Shown one piece after another: positions 37,460 to 47,713 of a stretch of 64,000 bases of DNA. Positions within the stretch are counted from its first letter, which is position 1; every line of letters begins with the position of its first letter. The DNA comes from Filomicrobium insigne. GTDB lineage: Bacteria > Pseudomonadota > Alphaproteobacteria > Rhizobiales > Hyphomicrobiaceae. The notes beneath the pieces were generated by a model that worked only from the letters and a program-made list of their open reading frames with translations, was not told where the DNA came from and searched no databases. The position numbers were made by a program, and so were the translations under genes. The stretch spans positions 124,001-188,000 of the forward strand of contig NZ_FNJC01000005.1 in the NCBI RefSeq assembly GCF_900104305.1, read 5' to 3'.

Positions 37460-38065
37460 TCACGCCCAAGGACGCGACTGCGACATCTGCGACTCGAAGG
37501 AATCGATCTTATCCGCCTTTTCGAGCGTGAGCCCAATATTATCGAGACCGTTGAGTAGACAATGCTTGCGGAACGGGTCGATTTCAAAGCGGATCACACC
37601 GCCATCCGGTCCGCGAATTTCCTGGGCTTCCAAATCGACGGTAATCGTCGCATTGGCTCCACGCGATGCATCGTCCATGAGCTTGTCGAGCTCAGACTGC
37701 GGCAGCTTGATCGGCAAGATCCCGTTCTGGAAGCAGTTGTTATAAAAAATGTCCGCGAAATCTGGAGCGATAACGCACCGGATACCGAAGTCCAACAGTG
37801 CCCACGGGGCATGCTCGCGCGACGAACCGCAACCGAAGTTGTCGCCCGTAACGAGGATCTGCGCACTCCGGTATGCAGGCTTGTTGAGAACGAAATCCGG
37901 ATTTTCCGAGCCACCTTGCCCATAGCGCATTTCATAAAACAGCGACTTACCAAGCCCGGTGCGCTTGATCGTCTTAAGAAACTGCTTGGGAATGATCATG
38001 TCGGTATCGATATTGCGCAGCGGCAAGGGAGCAGCAATACCGGTCAAAGTCGTGAACTTATCCAT
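37460..38065 (-). CDS. leuD: 3-isopropylmalate dehydratase small subunit
   Basis: 201 residues. Swivel-domain subunit of isopropylmalate isomerase, partner of LeuC. Diagnostic stretches: [34 protein letters not shown], and [20 protein letters not shown] at 38065. It lies about 2.2 kb downstream of leuC on the same strand, separated by three unrelated genes. Confidence 0.95.
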   Translation of the reverse strand: MDKFTTLTGIAAPLPLRNIDTDMIIPKQFLKTIKRTGLGKSLFYEMRYGQGGSENPDFVLNKPAYRSAQILVTGDNFGCGSSREHAPWALLDFGIRCVIAPDFADIFYNNCFQNGILPIKLPQSELDKLMDDASRGANATITVDLEAQEIRGPDGGVIRFEIDPFRKHCLLNGLDNIGLTLEKADKIDSFESQMSQSRPWA

Positions 38066-38100
38066 TCAATCCTCGTTCTGGCCTACGGCCATGCATCGCG

Positions 38101-38526
38101 TTAGGCGCGTAGTCCATCGGCTAAAGCGCGGAAATAGCCTTCAGCATCAGCCAGTCGGTCGATTCGGAAGGAATTGACCGCGAAAGCCTCAGAATCCCGC
38201 AATTCACTGGCGCAGATGGTTTCCAAACGCCTTTTAACGCCAGCCAGCTTACGTCCGTCAAGCCGATGCTGCAGAACGTCGACGATTGTCTCGACATATC
38301 CGCGCATCCGCCCGAATTCCCGAATGACCTGACGCCGAGCAGATCGATCGCCGCGCCGACGCTCAAACCGAGCCAAGGCATCTCCTGCGCGGTTCAACGT
38401 CTCGGCAATTGCCTCGGCATAATCAGCGACACGGGCGCGACGTTCCGGTTCTAGCCCGGCGAGATCGCCCAACCATTGGTGCAAAACCAGCGCCAAATTC
38501 AGGATTTTGTTTGCGTAAGCCGTCAC
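38101..38526 (-). CDS. hypothetical helical protein (141 aa)
   Basis: Unrecognised, highly charged and helical, Arg-rich (ALARFERRRGDRSARRQVIREF). No signal peptide or membrane segment. GTG start preceded by GAGGTGATGG. It ends 35 bp before leuD in the same direction, so it may be part of the leuD transcript. Function unknown. Confidence 0.55.
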   Translation of the reverse strand: MTAYANKILNLALVLHQWLGDLAGLEPERRARVADYAEAIAETLNRAGDALARFERRRGDRSARRQVIREFGRMRGYVETIVDVLQHRLDGRKLAGVKRRLETICASELRDSEAFAVNSFRIDRLADAEGYFRALADGLRA

Positions 38527-38621
38527 CCATCACCTCGCCGCTTCCCACAAATCCTAAAATTGTGGGCGGGGGCGGGGACAAACCAGACGCTAAGATTCCT
38601 GCCCCGACGCCGAGATGAACG

Positions 38622-39140
38622 TTAATGGACCTTAGGGTCGGCGTAACATTTGCGCATGTACTCGCAGCGATGCGAGCCGGACAAATGCATCATGTCGCCC
38701 TTCGCCGGCGCAATGAACGTACAAACCTCATCCAAACCGGCAGGGGTCAACCAACCTTGGCGGCGTCCGCGTTGGACCGCAAAACAATCAGCGGTCTCTT
38801 CATCTGGGCCGCGAAACTGATGCCCGCACTCGTGTGCAAAGATCCACTGCTTCACCGAGATGGAAACCTTGTCGAGCAACCGCGGGTTCATGATGAGAAA
38901 GCCCGGATAGGCCGCACCGTAGTCATCCAACTGCGGATCGACCACGACGGGCCGGCGGCCGCACCACTGCGTCTGGCCGTCAAGCTTGAACTCACCCGGG
39001 GACAGAATCCTGGCAGTTCCGCCAACGTGCGAAACGTACTCTTCCGGTGTCGGCGGGCCATCTGCCTTAGCGCCAGCCGCCGCAAAAAGGAACGTGGCAG
39101 TGGCAACCGCGATCCAACCAGCCGTTTTTCCAAGCCCCAT
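38622..39140 (-). CDS. exported HExxH zinc-peptidase-like protein
   Basis: 172 residues. The signal peptide ends near AGAKADG. The core is IFAHECGHQFRGPDEETADCFAVQRG: an HExxH zinc site followed by a downstream E and an ExxAD-like helix, as in gluzincin peptidases. Four mature Cys (WCGRR, DCFAV, VCTF, RCEYMRKC region) suggest disulfides. ATG at 39140, with GGAGCGGGG upstream. Catalysis is inferred from the motif; the protein is small for a peptidase. It lies between leuC and leuD. Confidence 0.7.
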   Translation of the reverse strand: MGLGKTAGWIAVATATFLFAAAGAKADGPPTPEEYVSHVGGTARILSPGEFKLDGQTQWCGRRPVVVDPQLDDYGAAYPGFLIMNPRLLDKVSISVKQWIFAHECGHQFRGPDEETADCFAVQRGRRQGWLTPAGLDEVCTFIAPAKGDMMHLSGSHRCEYMRKCYADPKVH

Positions 39141-39317
39141 TAAAATCCCCGCTCCGACAGTTGCGAGATGACTGCACATCCAACCCTTGCCCGAAATAGC
39201 CCGGTCTTCAACCCCTGGACTTCAAAGACCCACGGATTCCGAACCACGCGGGGCAAGAAATACCGTTTAGATTGATAAGGCGTCAGTCGTTGCGATTTTC
39301 TAACAACATAAAGCCCC

Positions 39318-40115
39318 TTAATCGCTAAGCTCAGCCACGACGATGAATTCCTGTAGCGTAAAGTGCAGATCCCCATCGATCTCACGCGGCATCAGAAACG
39401 TCGAGAGCGGCGACGTCGCACATAGCAATTGCTCTAACTCTGCGACCGTCTGAGGCCCACAGCGCATGCGGTCTACCCACGGCTGGAAACCCATCTCCTT
39501 GCCAATCTGTTCCCGCGCTAACACGGTAAAACCAGCCTTGTCCAAGATCCCAACCCACTCATCAACGGAGAGCGCTCTGGCATGGCTGGGATCGCGCAGT
39601 TTCTCAAACGCATTGTAGGCGACACCAGCTTCTCTGATTTGGTCGTCGGTCAGACCTGCAAGCCGTTCCGCATCTGGCGTAACGTTGTCGACCACGGCAA
39701 TGCGGCCGCCCGGCTTGAGCACACGGCGTGCCGCGGCGACGAATTGAGCAATGTCGGGAAAATGATGCGCGGCCAACCGGCATGTTACGAGGTCGAACGA
39801 CGCCGCATCAAACGGCAGCTCTCCGGCTTCGGCTTTCGCCGTCCGTAAATTGCCGAGGCCCTTCTCTCGCGCCAACGCTTCCGTCTGCCCAAGCATCTCG
39901 TCCGTAATATCGCTGGCGACAACCTCAGCGACGTGAGGTGCGAAAATCGCTGCCGTATGCCCGGCACCCGTCGCCACGTCCAACACTCGCCAATTACGGT
40001 GCGGACCGACGAGTTCAACAACACGGTTGAGACTGGCTCCCGAGCGATGCACTTCACACTCTGCATAATGCTTTGCGCTCGGTCCGAACTGCTGCTGAAC
40101 AAGCGTTTGAGACAT
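39318..40115 (-). CDS. class I SAM-dependent methyltransferase (UbiE/Methyltransf_11 type)
   Basis: 265 residues. Motif I VLDVATGAGHTAAIFAPHV, then VVASDITDEML, A-E-A-G-E-L-P-F-D, FDLVTCRLAAHHFPD and RRVLKPGGRIAVVDN. This order is that of menaquinone/ubiquinone-type and related small-molecule methyltransferases. The N-terminal QQQFGPSAKHYAECEVHRSG is also typical of that group. Start is ATG at 40115. Substrate unknown. It follows leuC with a terminator between them. Confidence 0.82.
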   Translation of the reverse strand: MSQTLVQQQFGPSAKHYAECEVHRSGASLNRVVELVGPHRNWRVLDVATGAGHTAAIFAPHVAEVVASDITDEMLGQTEALAREKGLGNLRTAKAEAGELPFDAASFDLVTCRLAAHHFPDIAQFVAAARRVLKPGGRIAVVDNVTPDAERLAGLTDDQIREAGVAYNAFEKLRDPSHARALSVDEWVGILDKAGFTVLAREQIGKEMGFQPWVDRMRCGPQTVAELEQLLCATSPLSTFLMPREIDGDLHFTLQEFIVVAELSD

Positions 40116-40205
40116 TGGCGAACCTCCGCATTTGGATGAGGCCTTTTCCTCTACGAGAGGGGCCAACTAAGGGCAGCGCGCGTAAATAGCAGCCCGAAAA
40201 ACAAC

Positions 40206-40237
40206 AAGGCCGCGCGTATCGAATTCCGCGCGGCCTT
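40206..40237 (-). terminator. terminator after leuC
   Basis: Perfect 11-bp hairpin, AAGGCCGCGCG...CGCGCGGCCTT. On the minus strand it is followed by a T-rich tract (TTGTTGTTTTT). It lies 32 bp behind the leuC stop. Confidence 0.85.
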
Positions 40238-40268
40238 GCCGATCAATCCATCTCCGGTCCTCTCAGGA

Positions 40269-41675
40269 TTAATGTGCCCAAGACCGGATATCGACGAAAT
40301 GGCCTTCGAGCGCCGCCGCGGCCGCCATAACCGGCGAAACAAGATGCGTACGGCCCTTATAGCCCTGGCGGCCTTCGAAGTTACGGTTTGACGTCGAAGC
40401 ACACCGCTGTTCTGGCTTAAGTTGATCCGGATTCATACCCAGGCACATCGAGCAACCCGGTTCGCGCCACTGGAATCCAGCATCGACAAAGATCTTATCC
40501 AAGCCTTCTGCTTCGGCCTGCGCCTTCACAAGACCTGATCCCGGAACAATCATCGCATAGTCCAGACGTTCCGAAACCTTGCGCCCCTCGACGATCTTCG
40601 CAACAGCGCGCAGATCCTCGATACGTCCATTGGTGCATGATCCGATCCACACGACGTCGAGCGGAATATCCGTCATCTTCGTACCAGACGTCAGCCCCAT
40701 GTAAGACAAGGCCCGCTCCATGGAACCCTTCTTATTGGGATCCGCGACGGCGTTGGGATCAGGAACGACGCCGGATACCGACACGACATCCTCGGGAGAC
40801 GTACCCCAGGTGATGATCGGCGGAAGCGACGCGGCATCGAGCTTCACTTCGGTATCGAAATGCGCGCCCTCGTCCGTCGTGAGCGTTTCCCAATATTTCA
40901 TAGCCATATCCCAGGCGGCACCCTTTGGTGCCTTGGGACGGCCCTTGATAAAATCAAAGGTTGCCTGATCCGGCGCGATCATGCCAGCGCGCGCACCGCC
41001 CTCGATTGACATGTTGCAGACAGTCATCCGGCCTTCCATCGAAAGCGCACGGATCGCCTCACCGGCATACTCAATGACGTGGCCCGTACCGCCGGCCGTT
41101 CCGATCTCACCGATGATCGCCAGGATGATGTCCTTGGCCGTCACACCCTCGGGCAGCTTGCCGTCGACCAGCACCCGCATGTTCTTGGCCTTCTTCTGGA
41201 TCAGCGTTTGCGTCGCCAGAACATGCTCCACCTCGCTCGTGCCGATGCCGTGGGCCAACGCTCCGAAAGCACCGTGGGTGGACGTGTGGCTGTCACCGCA
41301 AACAATAGTTGTACCAGGAAGCGTAAAACCCTGCTCCGGTCCGACAACGTGAACAATGCCCTGACGCATATCGAGTTCATTGTAGTACTCGACGCCGAAG
41401 TCAGCCGCGTTCTTCGCTAGAGTTTCAACCTGCAGCCGGCTCTCAGGATCATCGATCCCGTTCGTACGCTCAGAAGTCGGCACGTTATGATCAACGACGG
41501 CAAGCGTCTTCTCCGGAGCGCGGACCTTACGGCCGCTCATACGCAGGCCTTCAAACGCCTGCGGGCTCGTTACTTCGTGCACGAGATGACGATCGATATA
41601 GAGCAGGCACGTGCCATCTTCTTGCCGGTCTACAATGTGGTCATCGAAAATCTTGTCGTACAGCGTCTTTGCCAT
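40269..41675 (-). CDS. leuC: 3-isopropylmalate dehydratase large subunit
   Basis: 468 residues. Iron-sulfur aconitase-family subunit with the cluster Cys in [13 protein letters not shown] and [11 protein letters not shown]. Other diagnostic segments: [30 protein letters not shown] and [16 protein letters not shown] at 41675 fits the family start ([15 protein letters not shown]). It works with leuD (2.2 kb downstream) and leuB. The region upstream shows no Leu-rich leader peptide. Confidence 0.96.
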   Translation of the reverse strand: MAKTLYDKIFDDHIVDRQEDGTCLLYIDRHLVHEVTSPQAFEGLRMSGRKVRAPEKTLAVVDHNVPTSERTNGIDDPESRLQVETLAKNAADFGVEYYNELDMRQGIVHVVGPEQGFTLPGTTIVCGDSHTSTHGAFGALAHGIGTSEVEHVLATQTLIQKKAKNMRVLVDGKLPEGVTAKDIILAIIGEIGTAGGTGHVIEYAGEAIRALSMEGRMTVCNMSIEGGARAGMIAPDQATFDFIKGRPKAPKGAAWDMAMKYWETLTTDEGAHFDTEVKLDAASLPPIITWGTSPEDVVSVSGVVPDPNAVADPNKKGSMERALSYMGLTSGTKMTDIPLDVVWIGSCTNGRIEDLRAVAKIVEGRKVSERLDYAMIVPGSGLVKAQAEAEGLDKIFVDAGFQWREPGCSMCLGMNPDQLKPEQRCASTSNRNFEGRQGYKGRTHLVSPVMAAAAALEGHFVDIRSWAH

Positions 41676-42084
41676 AACGGTTTGCCGTTCTTTCTTTTCG
41701 GATATGAAATGTCGCGCCACCGAAGGATCGCCAATCTTTGCGGGGCACTTTGTTCTTTGCAGCACACTAGATAGCGATTGGCAACGCCGCGCGCAAACGC
41801 TGCGAACGTCGCATCAAATAGGCTATTCCAGCCGACACGCCTCAGGGCAAGAAAAATGCCGGATCGAATAAACCTCGACCCGGCGCATTGAGGCAAACGT
41901 CGTAGCCTTCCAGTATCGAATGAGGTGGTGGCAAGAAACCGCACGCGACGCCGGTTGGCTAAAGTGACGCGATGACTCGCGCGCAGGCGGATCAAGGCCA
42001 TGTACGCGAGCTCAAGTCCAGTAAAATCTCCAAAATTTTAAACTTGATCAATCCTTTTCGAAACGGCCCATGGAAGAAGCGGTG
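41676..42084. other. 409-bp gap between LysR gene and leuC
   Basis: No gene that I trust. It holds the end of the LysR transcript (terminator at 41851-41888) and the leuC promoter region on the minus strand. A short minus-strand frame from about 42001 runs through the terminator and looks like chance. Confidence 0.55.
41851..41888 (-). terminator. intrinsic terminator downstream of the LysR gene
   Basis: Minus-strand hairpin ATGCGCCGGGTCGA, loop, TCGATCCGGCAT, then TTTTTC. It lies nearly 200 nt beyond the LysR stop, so either the 3' region is long or a small RNA ends here. Confidence 0.75.
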
Positions 42085-42975
42085 TCAATGCCGCCACTGA
42101 CGCGCCTTCCCGACCAGAAAATCGCGAAAAACCTGAACGCGCTTCGAACCCTTCATCTCTTCCGCATAAACGAAATAGACCGGCAACTTTGGCGGATCTA
42201 TCTCCGTCAGAATTGGCACGAGATCCGTTTCACCTTCCACGAGATAGTCAGGCAGCATACCGATCCCGACGCCGGTGCGAATGGCGTACTTCATAGCCAT
42301 AATGCTATTGACCCGGAAGTGCGGATGGCGAACCTCTTTACCCGTCAACCCCACGGTTTCAATCCAGGCAATCGCGCTGAGGTGCTGAGCAGGTGGACCG
42401 CTGTAAGAAACGATCCGGTGCTTTCCCAGTCCGGCGAGGTTTTGCGGCGCCCCAAATTTCCGTATGTACTGCACTGAGGCGTAGGCCCGCACCGTCATTG
42501 AAAAAAGCGGGCGCCGGATGAGCTCAACATGCCCAGGCTCCTGCACAAACAAGCCCACATCGGCCTCGCGCATCGCAATATCCATCTGCTCATCATTCAA
42601 AATGAGCTCGATATTTATCTCCGGATAAAGCTCAAGGAATTCCCTTATCCTCTGGGTAACCCATACGGTTCCAAACCCAACAGGTGCGGTGATCCGCAAC
42701 TCGCCAGCCGGCTTTGTCGTCGTCTCGGAAAGCTGCGCCTCCGCCGTTTGCAGCTTGTTCATCACTTCCGCAACGGTCGTGTAGAGCAGCTCCCCCTGTT
42801 CCGTAAGCACCAGCCCGCGTGCGTGCCGGTGAAACAGCGGGATGCCGAGGTCCTTTTCCAGCGATGAGACCTGCCGGCTTACCGCCGACTGGCTCATTTG
42901 CAGCGCCTCGCTGGCGTGAGTAAAGCTTCCCGCTTCGGCGGCAGCGTGGAAAATGCGCAGCTTATCCCAGTCCAT
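42085..42975 (-). CDS. LysR-family transcriptional regulator
   Basis: 296 residues. N-terminal winged helix: LRIFHAAAEAGSFTHASEALQMSQSAVSRQVSSLEKDLG. The periplasmic-binding-protein-like effector domain begins near residue 90 (G-E-L-R-I-T-A-P-V-G-F-G-T). ATG at 42975 is favoured over the upstream TTG because it matches the compact LysR start (MDWDKLRIFH). It lies directly downstream of trxB, an arrangement conserved in Hyphomicrobiales. Target and effector unknown. Confidence 0.9.
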   Translation of the reverse strand: MDWDKLRIFHAAAEAGSFTHASEALQMSQSAVSRQVSSLEKDLGIPLFHRHARGLVLTEQGELLYTTVAEVMNKLQTAEAQLSETTTKPAGELRITAPVGFGTVWVTQRIREFLELYPEINIELILNDEQMDIAMREADVGLFVQEPGHVELIRRPLFSMTVRAYASVQYIRKFGAPQNLAGLGKHRIVSYSGPPAQHLSAIAWIETVGLTGKEVRHPHFRVNSIMAMKYAIRTGVGIGMLPDYLVEGETDLVPILTEIDPPKLPVYFVYAEEMKGSKRVQVFRDFLVGKARQWRH

Positions 42976-43037
42976 GCTCAAGCCTGTCCAAGTAAGAGCA
43001 GACGCAAAACGGGCTGCTGCTTCGTTTCAACGAACGC

Positions 43038-44078
<1,041 letters not shown>

Positions 44079-44172
44079 TCATATAAGGCGAAACGTTCCG
44101 TCATGCGATAGCCAGTGATCTACGTCAGAGGCCCGGTTGTGGAGCAGTCAGTGCACGGCAGAACAAGCCAGA

Positions 44173-44934
44173 CTAAATCAGCTTTAGCCCGCGCAGGCTC
44201 GTATGCCCCTCCCGCCCAACGATAATATGATCGTGAACACTAACCCCCAAGGGACGCGCCGCCTGTTGTATCAGCCGCGTCATGTCAATATCCGCGCGCG
44301 ACGGCGTGGGGTCTCCCGACGGGTGATTGTGGACCAGTATCAGCGCTGTAGCGGATAGCTCAAGAGCGCGCTTTACGACCTCCCGCACATAGACAGGTGT
44401 ATGGTCGACCGTTCCTTCCCCCTGGACTTCATCCCCCAATAAGCGGTTCTTCTTATCTAGGAACAGGATACGGAACTGTTCACGGTGTCCGTAAGCCTGC
44501 GCGGCTTTAACGTAATCGAGAACCTGGCTCCACGAAGACAAAACAGGACGCTCAACGATCTCCGATTTCACCAACCGGACCGCCGCTGCCCGAATGAGCT
44601 TGAACTCGGTTACAACAGAATCGCCCACGTCCTTCACTTCTTTCAGACGGTGCTCCGGCGCGTTGAGCACCTCCGCGAACGAACCGAAATGCGCGATCAG
44701 CCGCTTTGCCAGCTCCTTGGTATCCCGCCGCGGAATGGCACGGAACAGAACCAGTTCGAGCAATTCGTAATCGGGCAACGCCTCGGGCCCACCTTTGCGG
44801 AAGCGTTCCCGCAGCCTGCTGCGGTGGCCAACGTGCGACGGGGTCGAAGATTCGAAAAAAGCCCCCTGTCCGCCATCCTGCGCTGAAGCCGTCTCGGGTG
44901 CTTCTGGCCGTTCGGCCTTACGTCGATCGGTCAT
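44173..44934 (-). CDS. radC: RadC/JAB-domain protein
   Basis: 253 residues. The C-terminal JAB1/MPN-like domain has the metal site [23 protein letters not shown], preceded by [20 protein letters not shown]. The N-terminal helix-hairpin-helix region is [15 protein letters not shown]. The name is historical; a DNA repair role is doubtful. ATG at 44934 (GTG two codons upstream possible). It lies 52 bp downstream of map, a conserved alphaproteobacterial pair. Confidence 0.9.
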   Translation of the reverse strand: MTDRRKAERPEAPETASAQDGGQGAFFESSTPSHVGHRSRLRERFRKGGPEALPDYELLELVLFRAIPRRDTKELAKRLIAHFGSFAEVLNAPEHRLKEVKDVGDSVVTEFKLIRAAAVRLVKSEIVERPVLSSWSQVLDYVKAAQAYGHREQFRILFLDKKNRLLGDEVQGEGTVDHTPVYVREVVKRALELSATALILVHNHPSGDPTPSRADIDMTRLIQQAARPLGVSVHDHIIVGREGHTSLRGLKLI

Positions 44935-44985
44935 GGGCACCGTACTGCCGCTGAAGAGGCGGAAGGCTGCGTTTAAGGCGTGATG

Positions 44986-45813
44986 CTAGCCTGCGGTGAC
45001 ATAAGGCGGGCAATCATATCCACCGGGCGACCGCGTAAAGACCTCGCATCCATCTTGGGTCACACCGATGGTGTGCTCGAACTGAGCAGACAATTCCCGG
45101 TCTCGGGTCACGGCAGTCCAGCCGTCATTTAGAACCTTCACATTCGCCCGCCCGAGATTGATCATCGGTTCGATGGTGAAGAGCATGCCCGGCTCAAGTA
45201 CAGGGCCTTCACCCGCCTCGCCATAATGCAGAATGTTCGGCCGCTCGTGGAACTGCCGCCCCAAACCGTGACCACAGAAATCGCGGACCACGCTGCACCG
45301 CTCACCTTCGGCATAGGTCTGGATCGCCTCACCGATATGTCCCGTCGTGTGGCCCGGCTTCACTGCGTTGATACCGCGCCACAGCGATTCATACGTCACC
45401 TCGATCAGACGTTCAGCCCGCCGCGATATTGCTCCGACGGCATACATACGGCTCGTATCGCCATACCAACCATCGACGATCAACGTCACATCGATATTGA
45501 TGATATCGCCTTCCTTCAGCGGCTTCGGCCCCGGAATTCCATGGCAAACCACATGATTGATCGACGTACAGATCGATTTGGGAAAGCCGCGATAGTTGAG
45601 AGGTGCCGGTATCGCGTCATTGTCGAGCGCAAACTGCAAAACCATCTCGTCCAGCGCCTCGGTGGTCACGCCCGGTTTAACGTGCGGGGTGAGCATATCG
45701 AGCGCCGCTGCTGCGAGCTGTCCCGCCCGGCGCATCCCTTCAAAGTCTTCGGCGCTGTAGCGCTTTATCTGATTATCGTTCTTCTGGGTGCGTCGGGTAT
45801 CGAGATTAGACAT
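44986..45813 (-). CDS. map: type I methionine aminopeptidase
   Basis: 275 residues. Removes the initiator Met from nascent proteins. Metal ligands by family pattern: Asp residues in INIDVTLIVDGWYGDTSRM, His in CGHGLGRQFHERPNI, Glu in TIEPMIN and QFEHTIGVT. ATG at 45813 leaves a short N-terminal extension with Asn and Lys. It is divergent from the first OmpA-family gene, with 113 bp between them. Confidence 0.95.
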   Translation of the reverse strand: MSNLDTRRTQKNDNQIKRYSAEDFEGMRRAGQLAAAALDMLTPHVKPGVTTEALDEMVLQFALDNDAIPAPLNYRGFPKSICTSINHVVCHGIPGPKPLKEGDIINIDVTLIVDGWYGDTSRMYAVGAISRRAERLIEVTYESLWRGINAVKPGHTTGHIGEAIQTYAEGERCSVVRDFCGHGLGRQFHERPNILHYGEAGEGPVLEPGMLFTIEPMINLGRANVKVLNDGWTAVTRDRELSAQFEHTIGVTQDGCEVFTRSPGGYDCPPYVTAG

Positions 45814-45894
45814 TGCGTGTTCTGTAAGGTTGCTGTTTCTTTGATATAGGGAACGTCTAACAAAAAACCTTGCCCACAAAAAGTTGGGGCGTGA

Positions 45895-45908
45895 TTAAGC
45901 TTGCTTAA
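45895..45908. promoter_or_regulatory. inverted repeat in the map/OmpA intergenic region
   Basis: TTAAGC-TT-GCTTAA, a 6-bp perfect inverted repeat, 6 bases before the GGGGAGG ribosome site of the OmpA-family gene. It may be an operator or just a chance dyad. Confidence 0.35.
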
Positions 45909-45926
45909 CACCTGGGGAGGTGCGTG

Positions 45927-47537
45927 ATGTCGAGAGTCTCCAAGTTGGCTTCTGGAGTGGTACTCCTTTACGCCACGTCAGCGCAGGCGGTTGAACTTCC
46001 AAACTGGAATATCGCCACCATTTGCGCCAGCGAAAACGCAGCCGGCCAATGTCAACTTTTCGAATTCCAAGCCAAGCACGCAATCCTTGGGGGCTGGGGC
46101 CTGCTACCCGATGATTACCGGAATGCGTGCCTCGGCGAAGTTAAAGAGCCCTACGTAAGCTATCGGTCTCTCTCTCAATGCCTCGAATTGCAAGTACTGC
46201 ATGGTCGAGAGCTTAGAACAATCGATACCGCTGCCACCGGAACGACGGTACCATCTGCGATAGGTAGTTCCAGCTCCGAAACCTCCACGCCAGCAACTTC
46301 AGGCGACGCCGATAAGATAGAAACTCTCGAGCAATATATCAAACGACGCGAAAGCTGGGGCAAAGGCAGAGAAAGTTCGCTGACGCCAAAGAATGTTCGA
46401 TTGGCAGCCGGAGCATCCATACCACTCAAGAGTGCCACAACGGCCGCACCTGCAGCAGACGCCACGCCTCCGATCGTGCATCCCGCCGAGGAGCGCCCTC
46501 CGCTTAAGATCACCGAAGTCCCTCAATCTATCATTGAAGAGAATCTGGCTGCCCTTCTCGCTCAACGCGAAAGCTGGAGTGGCGCAACAGCCTCGCCGAT
46601 CAGTACAGCCACCGTCGGGAGCTTGGCCGGCTACCTCGCCGAGCGGGATAGCTGGGGCAAGGGTCCTGCTGAGAAAGCCGCTCAACCTCTAAACGCCAAT
46701 GAGCCAAAACTTCAGCAAACGGCCGAAGTATCTCAAGCTGATATTAGTAAGGCTCTCACTGATCTCCTGGCCGAACGGGAAAGCTGGGGAACTGAACCTT
46801 CACCTAAAGTTGCCGCGACACCAAAATCTGAACTGGCCTCGGCAGAAGAGGCTGAGCCCGATACCCTCGCCGGATACTTGGCCCGTCGCGACTCCTGGGG
46901 GCCTGGCAACCCGGTCAAACCCGTGAAAGCTCCCCTCGCCGCGGGTGCAGTCTCACCACTTCCCGCAACAGCAACCGCAACGGCAAGTCCTGCATCGGAC
47001 AGCAGCGACCAATCCGTTCTCGTGCACGCCGCCGAAAAGACCCCTCCAGCGCAGATGACCGAAATACCTCGCGCGGATGTCGACAAAGCCCTCTCGGAGC
47101 TTCTTTCCGAACGGGAGAGCTGGGGCACCGCGCCTGGCTCCGCAGGTCAGCAGGTTGCCGCACGCTCCGCCGAAGCGGACGCCTGCGAAACGGAGCTGCG
47201 CAACACCGTTGGCAAGGGAACGATATTGTTCCGCACCAACAGCGCCATTCTCGATGCCGAAAGCTTCTCAACTCTCGACGAGCTTTCACAACGAGCAAAG
47301 AATTGCCGTAACACGACAATCCACGTGGAAGGCCACACAGACGACCGCGGCTCCGAAAGCACGAATCAAAAGCTTTCGGAACAACGCGCGATGGCGGTCC
47401 TTAACTATCTTGTGAAAGGCGGCGTGGTTTCCAGCCGTATTGAAGCCATCGGGTTCGGCGAAAGTCGGCCACTAGTACCGAATTCCAGCCCTGAAAATCG
47501 CGCAAAGAATCGGCGTATCGAATTTTCGGTTCGCTGA
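45927..47537 (+). CDS. OmpA-domain protein with SWG-box repeats, copy 1
   Basis: 536 residues. Signal peptide to about residue 22. A small N-terminal domain with four Cys (33, 42, 68, 85) follows. A low-complexity region (about 130-400) then carries six boxes of the form R-x-[ED]-S-W-[GS] (near 141, 214, 241, 284, 321, 396), each preceded by L-x-x-[YL]-[LI]. The C-terminal OmpA-like peptidoglycan-binding domain (about 430-536) has GHTDDRGS, LSEQRA and NRAKNRRIEF. No beta-barrel is seen. ATG at 45927 follows GGGGAGG. Likely periplasmic and wall-bound. The next gene is its paralogue. Confidence 0.82.
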   Translation: MSRVSKLASGVVLLYATSAQAVELPNWNIATICASENAAGQCQLFEFQAKHAILGGWGLLPDDYRNACLGEVKEPYVSYRSLSQCLELQVLHGRELRTIDTAATGTTVPSAIGSSSSETSTPATSGDADKIETLEQYIKRRESWGKGRESSLTPKNVRLAAGASIPLKSATTAAPAADATPPIVHPAEERPPLKITEVPQSIIEENLAALLAQRESWSGATASPISTATVGSLAGYLAERDSWGKGPAEKAAQPLNANEPKLQQTAEVSQADISKALTDLLAERESWGTEPSPKVAATPKSELASAEEAEPDTLAGYLARRDSWGPGNPVKPVKAPLAAGAVSPLPATATATASPASDSSDQSVLVHAAEKTPPAQMTEIPRADVDKALSELLSERESWGTAPGSAGQQVAARSAEADACETELRNTVGKGTILFRTNSAILDAESFSTLDELSQRAKNCRNTTIHVEGHTDDRGSESTNQKLSEQRAMAVLNYLVKGGVVSSRIEAIGFGESRPLVPNSSPENRAKNRRIEFSVR

Positions 47538-47565
47538 GTCGAGGAAAAGCTTCAATCTCAACCTC

Positions 47566-47602
47566 TAATGGAGGGGCTCGGTATTCGGACCCCTCGTTAT
47601 TA
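47566..47602 (+). terminator. hairpin after OmpA-family copy 1
   Basis: TAAT..AGGGG, loop, CCCCT..ATTA stem, followed by an AT-rich but not T-rich tract. Possible partial terminator between the two paralogues. Confidence 0.45.
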
Positions 47603-47713
47603 GTTTGTTGACGAAAAAAACCGCCGATTCAGTCTCATAGACAAGCAAATGGCTACTGAAAGTTAAGGTAAACCCTGTCATAACATGTGTGCCCATGACG
47701 GAGGACCCAAGTT

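Noticed and set aside
41630-42001. Minus-strand frame upstream of leuC
   Set aside because: Runs through a strong terminator and into leuC in another frame; very Arg-rich and without start signal. Not Leu-rich, so no leader peptide.
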